Shown piece after piece: positions 44,323 to 52,465 of a stretch of 64,000 nucleotides of DNA. Source of the stretch: DYGA01 sp964540695 (GTDB taxonomy: Bacteria; Patescibacteriota; Patescibacteriia; S139-126); assembly GCA_964540695.1 (NCBI GenBank), contig CAZINS010000001.1:1-64000 (forward strand). The letters are read 5' to 3'. Numbering within the stretch: the first letter of the stretch is position 1; the number at the start of each line of letters is the position of its first letter. The notes below the pieces were generated by a model. That model had not been told where the DNA came from and did no database searches. It was given only the letters and a program-made list of their open reading frames with translations. The translations under genes were made by a program, and so were the position numbers.

Positions 44323-46090
44323 TCCTTCTTACTCCAGCAGATGAAGCTTCTTCTTTGCTAATTTTAAAACTGACTAATTCTGCCGTGTTGGCAACATGCG
44401 GACCTCCGCAGAGCTCACGACTAAACCAACTATCATCTTCCCCAACTGTATAGACTTTTACTTTATCACCATACTTTTGGGTAAATAAACCCAACGCCCC
44501 TTTTTGTTTAGCTTCCTCCACGGTCATTTCCGTCCACCAGACTCTTAATTTTTTATTGATTTGTTCATTAACAATATCTTCCACTTGTTTAATTTGTGCT
44601 GGTGTCATTTTTTCAGGATGGGAAAAATCAAAACGCAAACGTTCTTTGGTAATATTTGAACCTTTTTGTGCCACATGTTCACCTAAAACTTTTCTCAAAG
44701 CTGCGTGTAGTAAATGAGTGGCTGTATGCAATCGTTTTACTTCATCGCTATGATCAGCAAGGCCTCCAGCAAATTTTTGTTCCCCTCCGGCTCGGGATAA
44801 TTCTTGGTGAGCTTTTAATTTTTCATAAAACGAATCCAAATCAACTTCCACGCCTAAACGCTTAATCTCATCAATGGGATAACCATAGGTAGTATAAAGT
44901 TGAAAGGCTTCTTCTCCGGTTAACTTGCCATCACTGATAAACCGCTGCATTATTTTTTCTCCCTCATTTAAAACTTTACTAAACTTTTCTTCTTCAATAC
45001 TTATCTCAGAAATTATTTTCTGTTTATTTCTATTTAATTCTTGGTAAGGATCTTGTAAAGTAGCGACTACCACTTGAGCAATTTCCTGTAAAAAATTATT
45101 TTCAATTCCCAACTCCCTGCCCTGTCTGATGGCTGTCCTAAGTAAACGTCTAACTACATAACCTTGGTCAACATTTGAGGGCACAACTCCTTGATCATCA
45201 CCCATAATCATCGCCGCTGCCCTAACATGATCAGTGATGATTCTAATTGCACGAGTATTTTCTTTATCTTTGGCCAATGATTCTACTTTATTATAAATTG
45301 GTTGCAAAGTATCAACCTCATAAACATTTTTATAACTATTCAGCACAGCTACTGTTCTTTCTAGCCCCATACCCGTATCAACATTTTTTTGTTTAGCGGG
45401 AATATATTTACCAGCTTCATCTTTATAGTACTGCATAAAAACATCATTCCAAATTTCTATCCAATTGTTTTCATCATTACCCGGATTTGATTCAACCGGT
45501 GGCAGACCTTCCCCTACCCAATAAAACATTTCTGTATCAGGCCCGCATGGTCCAGTTTTTCCAGCCGGACCCCACCAATTATTTTTCTTAGGCAGATAAG
45601 CAATTTTGTGTTTAGGTACACCTAATTCTAACCACTTAGTCGCAGATTCCTCATCTTTTGGTGCGTCATCATCACCAATAAATACTGAAACAGCTAATTT
45701 AGCTTTATCAAGCCCAAGCCAATCAAGCGATGTTAAAAATTCCCAAGAATAACTAATGGCATCATTTTTAAAATAACCTGCCCCGATACCGTCTGAACTC
45801 ATGGGGTCACCTAGTGACCAATTTCCGAGCATCTCAAAAAAGGTCAGATGAGTATCATCACCTACTTCATCTATATCACCGGTTCTAATACATTTTTGAT
45901 AATTTACCAATCTATTGCCACTGGGGTGTTTTTCTCCCATTAAATAAGGCACCAACGGATGCATTCCGGCGGTGGTGAAAAGCACGGTGGGATCATTTTC
46001 TGGTATCAAGGACGCTCCATTAATAATCGTGTGATTTTTACTCACAAAAAAATTCAAATATTTTTGTCGTAATTCTTTGGTAGTTATCAT
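44303..46090 (-). CDS. alaS: Alanine--tRNA ligase, C-terminally short
   Basis: 595 aa against about 875. Class II catalytic core (TAGMHPLVPYLMGEKHPSGN, GPCGPDTEMFYWVG), tRNA-recognition domain (GYVVRRLLRTAIRQGR) and the editing domain with Zn-type HTATH and CGGPH motifs are present. The protein ends after SSAGVRRIKAVLG; the coiled coil, DHHA1 and C-Ala regions are missing. Mischarged Ser/Gly could still be edited but tRNA contact and dimerisation should differ from the usual enzyme. Confidence 0.96.
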   Translation of the reverse strand: MITTKELRQKYLNFFVSKNHTIINGASLIPENDPTVLFTTAGMHPLVPYLMGEKHPSGNRLVNYQKCIRTGDIDEVGDDTHLTFFEMLGNWSLGDPMSSDGIGAGYFKNDAISYSWEFLTSLDWLGLDKAKLAVSVFIGDDDAPKDEESATKWLELGVPKHKIAYLPKKNNWWGPAGKTGPCGPDTEMFYWVGEGLPPVESNPGNDENNWIEIWNDVFMQYYKDEAGKYIPAKQKNVDTGMGLERTVAVLNSYKNVYEVDTLQPIYNKVESLAKDKENTRAIRIITDHVRAAAMIMGDDQGVVPSNVDQGYVVRRLLRTAIRQGRELGIENNFLQEIAQVVVATLQDPYQELNRNKQKIISEISIEEEKFSKVLNEGEKIMQRFISDGKLTGEEAFQLYTTYGYPIDEIKRLGVEVDLDSFYEKLKAHQELSRAGGEQKFAGGLADHSDEVKRLHTATHLLHAALRKVLGEHVAQKGSNITKERLRFDFSHPEKMTPAQIKQVEDIVNEQINKKLRVWWTEMTVEEAKQKGALGLFTQKYGDKVKVYTVGEDDSWFSRELCGGPHVANTAELVSFKISKEEASSAGVRRIKAVLG

Positions 46091-46096
46091 ATATCA

Positions 46097-46102
46097 ATTA
46101 TA
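46097..46102 (-). promoter_or_regulatory. Extended -10 promoter, alaS (leaderless type)
   Basis: TGA-TATAAT on the minus strand and six bases to ATG 46090. No ribosome-binding site is possible between them. Confidence 0.65.
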
Positions 46103-46151
46103 TCAGTAATTGTGATTATAAATATAAATTTTATTTAAAGCAAATAATTAA

Positions 46152-47228
46152 TTATTTAATTATGCCACCGCCTAAACAAACATCTTTTTGATAAAACACC
46201 ACACTTTGCCCAGAAGTTACCGCTCGCTGAGGTTCTTTAAACTTTACGATTAAACTTTTTTTATTATTTGTATAATCCAAGACAGCCACTTGATCTGGTT
46301 GACGATAACGAATCTTTGCTTGCAATTTCATAGGTAACTTTGGCGCTGCAACTAACCAATTAATTTTTTCTGCCACTAATTCTTGCTGATACAATTTAGG
46401 ATGATGAGCACCTTTGACCACATAAAGAATATTTTTTTTCATATCTTTAGCAACTACATACAAAGGCAGTCCCGTGCCACCCACTTTTATACCTCGTCTT
46501 TGACCAATCGTATACCAAGCTAGCCCCTCATGTTGTCCGATAATTTTATTATCCTCCGCATCAACAATATCACCAGGTACTGCCTTGATATACTGGGACA
46601 AAAATAAGCGCAAATCAACTTCTCCGATGAAACATATACCTTGTGAATCCTTTTTATCTTTGGTGGGTAGTTTCATTTTTTTTGCCATTACTCTAACTTC
46701 TGGTTTAGTATATTCGCCCACGGGAAATAAAACTTTTTGTAAAACTTTAGGATTTATACCATTTAAAAAATATGATTGATCTTTGTTCTGATCCCTGCCT
46801 TTTAAAAGATTGACTTGCGATTTATTTCTTTTGGTCCTGGCGTAATGACCGGTGGCGATAAAATCAGCTCCTAAACTAACTGCTTGGTCAAAAAAAAGTT
46901 TAAATTTTATCTCTGAATTACACAAAATATCAGGATTCGGTGTCCGACCTGCTTTGTATTCTGAAAAAAAATAATCAATTACCCGACGTTTATATTGTTG
47001 TTCAAAATTAAATATTTCCAGTGGTATGGATATTTTTTTCGCAACCGCCTGAGCATCAGCTAAATCTTTTTGCCAAGGACAATCATCAAGAACAGCAAAA
47101 CTATCAGACCAATTTTTCATAAATACACCAATTACTTCATAACCTTGTTTTTTAAGTATAGCTGTAGCCACTGAAGAATCAACTCCGCCAGACATACCGA
47201 CTACTACTTTCAATTTCTTTTTTACCAT
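46152..47228 (-). CDS. mnmA: tRNA-specific 2-thiouridylase
   Basis: 358 aa. PP-loop GMSGGVDSSVA (about 9-19), NPDILCN with the first catalytic Cys (about 102), DSQGICFIGE with the second (about 200), and a C-terminal barrel. Thiolates U34 of tRNA-Glu, -Gln and -Lys; the substrates tRNA-Gln and tRNA-Glu seen here carry C34 anticodons, so others must exist outside the window. Confidence 0.95.
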   Translation of the reverse strand: MVKKKLKVVVGMSGGVDSSVATAILKKQGYEVIGVFMKNWSDSFAVLDDCPWQKDLADAQAVAKKISIPLEIFNFEQQYKRRVIDYFFSEYKAGRTPNPDILCNSEIKFKLFFDQAVSLGADFIATGHYARTKRNKSQVNLLKGRDQNKDQSYFLNGINPKVLQKVLFPVGEYTKPEVRVMAKKMKLPTKDKKDSQGICFIGEVDLRLFLSQYIKAVPGDIVDAEDNKIIGQHEGLAWYTIGQRRGIKVGGTGLPLYVVAKDMKKNILYVVKGAHHPKLYQQELVAEKINWLVAAPKLPMKLQAKIRYRQPDQVAVLDYTNNKKSLIVKFKEPQRAVTSGQSVVFYQKDVCLGGGIIK

Positions 47229-47236
47229 AAATCAAC

Positions 47237-48037
47237 TTAAAGTAAATAAATAAATATAAACAGCAAAAATCCCAAAGCTAATCGATACCAGACAAAAATT
47301 TTTAAATTTTTATTTGTCAAAAGTTTTAATAACCAAGCAATTGCTAAAAAACCTGTAATAAAACTAAAAATAAATCCAATAAACAAATTCCAAACAACTA
47401 TTTCCTCTGGCTGACTAATTAATTCAAATAAATTTAAAAAACCAGCTGCCGCAATCAAAGGAATGCTCATAATAAAACTAAATCGCGCGGCCAATTTTCT
47501 TGACAATGATTGAAATAAACCAGCAGTGATTGTGATACCGCTCCTTGAAGTACCAGGTAATAATGACAATACTTGCGCCAGACCAATAATCAAACCTTGC
47601 CGCCAATTGATATCTGATAATTCAACCGCTTTATTCTGCTGCTTGTTTATATAATTATCTGCCCACCACATAACTAGCGCCCAAAAAACTAAATTAAATA
47701 AAACTAATCCTGGTAATCTTAAATCTTCACTAATAAAATCTTTAACAAAAAATCCTACCAATCCAGCTGGAATAATACTAATTAAAATAATTAGTATTAT
47801 TTTTTTATTTGTCTTATCATTTTTAGCAAATAAACCTTTTAACAAAGAAATAATATCTTGTCTAAAATAAATTAAAACGGCAAGTAATGTGCCTAGGTGT
47901 AAAAAAGCATCAAAAGCTAAACCAAAATCAGTCAATGTTGTAAATTTTTGCAACAACAATAAATGCCCAGACGAAGAAATAGGTAAAAATTCAGTTAAAC
48001 CCTGAACAATACCCAAAATTGCTGTTTGCCACCACAT
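47237..48037 (-). CDS. uppP: Undecaprenyl-diphosphatase
   Basis: 266 aa, about eight membrane helices. LGIVQGLTEFLPISSSGHLL (catalytic Glu and Ser-rich box) and LPGTSRSGITITAG (second box with Arg). Recycles the C55 carrier needed for peptidoglycan and for the glycan locus. 77 bp after AMP phosphorylase, 8 bp before mnmA. Confidence 0.95.
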   Translation of the reverse strand: MWWQTAILGIVQGLTEFLPISSSGHLLLLQKFTTLTDFGLAFDAFLHLGTLLAVLIYFRQDIISLLKGLFAKNDKTNKKIILIILISIIPAGLVGFFVKDFISEDLRLPGLVLFNLVFWALVMWWADNYINKQQNKAVELSDINWRQGLIIGLAQVLSLLPGTSRSGITITAGLFQSLSRKLAARFSFIMSIPLIAAAGFLNLFELISQPEEIVVWNLFIGFIFSFITGFLAIAWLLKLLTNKNLKIFVWYRLALGFLLFIFIYLL

Positions 48038-48114
48038 ATATTAAAAATTTTAATATTTTTCAAAAATAATAACCATAGTAACTGTTTTAAATAAATTTTA
48101 ACTAGATTTAAAAT

Positions 48115-49614
48115 TTATTTAATTTCAATAATATAATTTTTTTCCAATGCTTTCAAAGCCAAATTTATTCGATCCTGACTTTGGGCATAAAGAGTAAATA
48201 ATTTATCCTTGACTTTTACTTTGTCGTGATAATGAACATGCATATGAATACCGGCAATTTTTTCACTTGGTGCTCCCAAGTTTACACAAATTTCATTAAT
48301 AGCTTTGTTATTTACAAAAGATACCTGTCCATTTTTCTTAGCATGAATTTCATAATTCAATGCTCCCAGTGCCACTTCATCAGAATCAATATTAGCATTA
48401 CCACCTTGGGCAGTTATTATCTTTTTCATTTGCCGATCAGCCTCACCGCTCTCTATTTGTCTTTGGGCAATAGCTGCTCCTTGACCAATCTTACAATAAC
48501 CTGCTAATTCCAATAAATAACCAGCTAATCGAACCGCCTTTTTTTCCAAGTCTATTGGTCTTAAGTCTTTTTGTTGTAAAACACGTAACACATCCCTGGC
48601 TTCAAGAGCTGGCCCAATACCCCTGCCTACTGGTTCATATGAAGGTGTTCTAACAACTTTTACTTTCATGCCAAATTTTTTTCCTAAATATAAAAACTTC
48701 TTTTCAATTTCATCAGCAAATTTATTTTTGGGAATTTTGGTAGTTGGTCCAATTGGTAAATCTAGTACTAGATAATCTACCCCCATGGCTACTTTTTTTG
48801 CCATAATAGAAACAATCATCTTGTCATATGGTTCAATACCCAAAGGTCTAGTCAGTCGTACAATTTTATCATCAGCTGGTGCTAAATTTACTCCTCCACC
48901 CCAAACCATACAGGCATTAACTTTTTTTACGATATCTTTTATCTCCGACATGGTGAATGTAACTGGTGCCAAAACTTCCATGGTATCAGCTGTGCCTGAA
49001 GGTGAAGTGATAGCCCGACTAGAAGTCTTTGGTATATAAAGCCCTAAGGATGAAATAATTGGTACTACTACCATGGTTGTACGATTTCCAGGTAAACCTC
49101 CTACCGAATGTTTATCAACTGCAGATACTTTTAAATTGAGCATCTCACCAGTTTCAGCTACAGCTTTTGAAGTATAATACAATTCATCTAATGTATAGTC
49201 ACGCAAATAACTTGAGGCGACATAATAAGTAGTTTCCACTTCTGACAAACGATCATCAACGATATCTTTGATAACAGAATAAATTTCTTCGTAATTTAAT
49301 TTTTTACCAAATAATTTTTTTCTAATAGCTTGGATCGATGGCGGACGAGAAATAATTTCTACTTCAACAATATCACCGTTTTTATGTTTTTCTTTTTTAT
49401 GCCAAAGTTCTTTAAATAAACCCAATTCACCTGGTTTTACTTTTGAGGTTGTGGTTCTAACCTCAGCAATTCTTTTAATTTTATTACCCCAAGTCAGCTG
49501 AATACGGTCACCTGGCATAACACCATAAAACTCTGCTTCTTTTTCATTAACTACCACAACGGGTTCATTACCAGTGGAAAAATCGAGTTTTTTTGATTTT
49601 AAAAAAAATGACAT
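48115..49614 (-). CDS. deoA: AMP phosphorylase (archaeal-type thymidine phosphorylase family)
   Basis: 499 aa, the length of archaeal AMP phosphorylases rather than the 440 of bacterial DeoA. An N-terminal extra domain (residues 1-85) precedes the nucleoside-phosphorylase core with KHSVGGLPGNRTTMVVVPII (about 167-186), SRAITSPSGTADTMEVLAPV (phosphate-binding) and MVWGGGVNLAPADD. Converts AMP plus phosphate to adenine and ribose-1,5-bisphosphate. Adjacent R15P isomerase and RuBisCO make the AMP role much more likely than thymidine. Gap to rbcL is 37 bp. Confidence 0.93.
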   Translation of the reverse strand: MSFFLKSKKLDFSTGNEPVVVVNEKEAEFYGVMPGDRIQLTWGNKIKRIAEVRTTTSKVKPGELGLFKELWHKKEKHKNGDIVEVEIISRPPSIQAIRKKLFGKKLNYEEIYSVIKDIVDDRLSEVETTYYVASSYLRDYTLDELYYTSKAVAETGEMLNLKVSAVDKHSVGGLPGNRTTMVVVPIISSLGLYIPKTSSRAITSPSGTADTMEVLAPVTFTMSEIKDIVKKVNACMVWGGGVNLAPADDKIVRLTRPLGIEPYDKMIVSIMAKKVAMGVDYLVLDLPIGPTTKIPKNKFADEIEKKFLYLGKKFGMKVKVVRTPSYEPVGRGIGPALEARDVLRVLQQKDLRPIDLEKKAVRLAGYLLELAGYCKIGQGAAIAQRQIESGEADRQMKKIITAQGGNANIDSDEVALGALNYEIHAKKNGQVSFVNNKAINEICVNLGAPSEKIAGIHMHVHYHDKVKVKDKLFTLYAQSQDRINLALKALEKNYIIEIK

Positions 49615-49651
49615 ATTTATTAAATTTTATAATTTTTAATTTTTAAAATAT

Positions 49652-50944
49652 CTAATTTTTTACATCTTGCCAATATTCAAGAGCGGTTTTGAGTTCTGGT
49701 CTATTTTTGGCATAAACTTGTAAATTTGTTCCCAAGGAGGCTGCCTCTACAGCATCACGAGCCGCCACTGCACCCGCAAAAGAACCGTCAGGGTGTCCAT
49801 GAATACCACCACCAAAATTGATAATTAAATTTCTTCCTAAAATTTTTATAAGTTCTGCCGCGAGTCCCGGATGCAAACCACCGGAAGCAATTGGCATTAC
49901 CGGTTTAAGTTTTGACCAATTTTCTCGCAAATAATCTATTTCCCCCGCATCTTCTTGTAAAAAATCATTTAAGGTATCTACTTCATGTGCCGTACCTTCC
50001 ATTTTACCGACTACGGTACCAGTATGCAGTTGATCAATACCAGCCAGTCTTGCTAATTTAGCCAAAACCAACATACTCATACCGTGGTTAGGATCTTTGG
50101 TAAACATACTATGCCCCGCCCGGTGTCCATGCAAAATTAAACCCAAATTTTGCTGGCGTAAAGATTCTACCGCCGACCAACCCATAGCTACAATATCAAC
50201 CATAACAACTCTACCACCTTTCTTTTTAACATATTTAGATCTTTCTAAAGCTACATCATAAGAACCGGTAACATTGAAAACAAATACTTTTTTTTCACCT
50301 GTTTCTTTTTCAACTTTCTTTCGGGTGGCAATTAATTTATCAACTCGTTCATAAAAATTATTAAATAACATTGAGGTTAAATTTTCATCATCTTTAATTA
50401 CATCTACCCCACCGCGCCAAGTTTCATAAGCAACTTCCGCTGTTTCATCAACACTTAAACCAACTTTCGGTTTAATTATACTTCCCACCAAAGCTCGATT
50501 TTTTATATTCATAATTTTTCTAATACCAGCTATACCGTGATAAGGTCCGGGGCAAGCATCAATATATTTTTTAGGAAAAGCAATATCTTCCAAGCGTAAA
50601 CGTTCTACGATTTTCATACTAAAAATATTTCCTCCTAAAAAGGACATCAGTTGCGGTAAATTTCTCAGTTCAGCTAAAGCCAAAGGGTAAGCGATTTTTA
50701 TAAAACTTCTCTTTTTATCTAATTCATAAACATGTGGGGTCAATTTTTCTTTAGTGGAATCAGATAATGTTTCCAGATGGGTCCAGGTTCCAATTGACGA
50801 CTCTCCAGCAATCGCCTCAGCTACTGTTTCAAAACTTTGACCGGTTGCTGGTTCGACATGATAAGTAACTAAAAATTCTTTATTCAAATTTGGTTTATAT
50901 TTAGTATTTATAAAACCAGTGTAAGAAGTTTTAAATTTTTTCAT
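49652..50944 (-). CDS. rbcL: Form III ribulose-bisphosphate carboxylase, large chain
   Basis: 430 aa, no small-subunit gene nearby. Active-site residues are in place: Lys158 (SIIKPKVGLS), carbamylated Lys184 with Asp186 and Glu187 (VIKDDEN), His/Arg in HGHRAGH (272-278), Lys314 of loop 6 (GKMEG), Ser354 (ASGG) and the phosphate-binding GGG (378-380). The length and loop-6 region fit form III rather than II or I; the exact CPR subtype cannot be fixed by eye. Fixes CO2 on RuBP made from AMP. Overlaps the HAD gene by 4 bp. Confidence 0.96.
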   Translation of the reverse strand: MKKFKTSYTGFINTKYKPNLNKEFLVTYHVEPATGQSFETVAEAIAGESSIGTWTHLETLSDSTKEKLTPHVYELDKKRSFIKIAYPLALAELRNLPQLMSFLGGNIFSMKIVERLRLEDIAFPKKYIDACPGPYHGIAGIRKIMNIKNRALVGSIIKPKVGLSVDETAEVAYETWRGGVDVIKDDENLTSMLFNNFYERVDKLIATRKKVEKETGEKKVFVFNVTGSYDVALERSKYVKKKGGRVVMVDIVAMGWSAVESLRQQNLGLILHGHRAGHSMFTKDPNHGMSMLVLAKLARLAGIDQLHTGTVVGKMEGTAHEVDTLNDFLQEDAGEIDYLRENWSKLKPVMPIASGGLHPGLAAELIKILGRNLIINFGGGIHGHPDGSFAGAVAARDAVEAASLGTNLQVYAKNRPELKTALEYWQDVKN

Positions 50945-51558
50945 ATTATTTTAATTAATTGTTTTAAACTAGTTATTTTAAAATCAGCGCTAAGTGGATC
51001 TATTTTACTTTTTTCTCGGTCAAACCAACAAGTGATAAAGCCCAATGACTTAGCCGCTCTAATATTGTTTATATTATCATCAATAAACAAAGTTTGCGAT
51101 ATATTTAAATTATATTTTTTTTGTAAACTTTGAAAAATTTTTGGGTTGGGTTTACGTAAACCAACCTGCCAAGAATACAGTTGACCAATAAAATATTTAT
51201 CAAAAGCAAACTTCTTAGCTAAAAAATCAGACCATTCGCGAGGAATATTAGATAAAATGAAAAGTTTTTTATTTTTTTTATTTAGATATTCAATAACCTG
51301 ATAAAAACTTTTGTCCAAACGATGTCGATAAAAAAATTTATTTTCCAAAGTAAATTGACTATCTCCTATCTGTGGCCAAAAAATTTCACGACTTATTTTA
51401 TTTGTTGCATAATAATGATAAACTCGTCGACTATAACGATGAGTTTTATGTTGAGGGAAAATTGGAAATAATAAATCTTTAATATTATGACCGGATGTTA
51501 TTATTACTCCATAAATATCAAAGACAATAAATTTTATATCTTGATTTACCGCAACCAT
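50941..51558 (-). CDS. HAD-superfamily hydrolase in the RuBisCO operon
   Basis: 205 aa. Motif I FDIYGVII keeps the nucleophile Asp (about residue 14) but has Tyr two residues later where many HAD phosphatases have Asp. Motif II LFILSNIP (Ser/Asn), motif III Lys in GLRKPNPKIF, and motif IV LFIDDNINNI are present, followed by RAAKSLGF. Subfamily IA-like. Overlaps the isomerase gene by 13 bp and rbcL by 4 bp, so it is translated with them. Possible roles: phosphoglycolate or another sugar-phosphate clean-up; substrate unknown. Confidence 0.82.
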   Translation of the reverse strand: MVAVNQDIKFIVFDIYGVIITSGHNIKDLLFPIFPQHKTHRYSRRVYHYYATNKISREIFWPQIGDSQFTLENKFFYRHRLDKSFYQVIEYLNKKNKKLFILSNIPREWSDFLAKKFAFDKYFIGQLYSWQVGLRKPNPKIFQSLQKKYNLNISQTLFIDDNINNIRAAKSLGFITCWFDREKSKIDPLSADFKITSLKQLIKII

Positions 51559-52463
51559 GGGTAGCTTTTCTTTATCTTTAATTTGACTTGCTGAGGTTTG
51601 ATTATACCAACCTCAGTAATAATTCCGGTAATCAATTTTGCCGGTACTAAATCAAAAGCAAAATTCAAAATTTTTATTTTTGTTGGTTTATTTGGCCATA
51701 CTTCTTTATCAGCACGCATTTCTATCTTTATTTTATTTTTTACATCATATTTTAAAAGACTAGCAGCTACAAAAAAAGGTATTTTATTTAAATAACAACT
51801 TGCGGCTATATCATAAGTACCAATTTTATTGATAATACTTCCGTCTGGTTTTATTGCGTCAGCGCCTACAATAATGGCATCCATCATTAGGTCTCTACCT
51901 GAGTAAGGTGAAATCAAAAAACCACTAGCACTATCAGTGATTTGAGTTACTTCAATACCTGCCTTACTTAAATTTTTAGCAGTCAATCTGCCCTGAAAAA
52001 GTGGTCTGGTTTCATCAGCAAAAATTCTTATATTTCTGTTTTTTTTATGTAAAGCTTTGATTATTTTAATTACCGTGGAAGAATGACAATGAGTCAAAAT
52101 ATTATTTTGTGATTTAAGGGCAATTAAACCATTGTTTATAATATTCTTTTCATTGTTTAAAATAAATTTTTTATATTCATCCAAAGCATCTTGGGCAGTT
52201 GAAATGAATTTTATTCTATCAGTAGATAAAATATTATTTTTCAAAAATAAGTACAAATTAAGGGAATAAGGTTCGGTTGGTCTAGCAGTAACTAGTTTTT
52301 CTGCAAAATAAAAAAAATTATTTTTAATTTGATTGGTATTTTTTTCTTGTACTTTCTTTAAATAATCACTTAGTGTGGAAATAATTGCTAAAACAATATT
52401 GGTTGCTCCTTGGATTTTTAAACTTTTTATATCAATAATTACTTTATTTATTTTTTTATCCAT
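51546..52463 (-). CDS. e2b2: Ribose-1,5-bisphosphate isomerase (eIF-2B family)
   Basis: 305 aa. Rossmann-like C-terminal half with catalytic Cys126 (LTHCHSST) and Asp202 (IIVGADAI), substrate-binding DETRPLFQGRLTA and PDGSIINKIGTYDIA. This family also contains methylthioribose-1-phosphate isomerase; the position beside AMP phosphorylase and RuBisCO decides for the R15P to RuBP reaction. Starts 2 bp after the ATPase gene. Confidence 0.9.
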   Translation of the reverse strand: MDKKINKVIIDIKSLKIQGATNIVLAIISTLSDYLKKVQEKNTNQIKNNFFYFAEKLVTARPTEPYSLNLYLFLKNNILSTDRIKFISTAQDALDEYKKFILNNEKNIINNGLIALKSQNNILTHCHSSTVIKIIKALHKKNRNIRIFADETRPLFQGRLTAKNLSKAGIEVTQITDSASGFLISPYSGRDLMMDAIIVGADAIKPDGSIINKIGTYDIAASCYLNKIPFFVAASLLKYDVKNKIKIEMRADKEVWPNKPTKIKILNFAFDLVPAKLITGIITEVGIIKPQQVKLKIKKSYPWLR

Positions 52464-52465
52464 AT

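Noticed and set aside
48115..49614. Thymidine phosphorylase for pyrimidine salvage
   Set aside because: Length with the extra N-terminal domain and the RuBisCO/isomerase neighbours fit AMP phosphorylase better.
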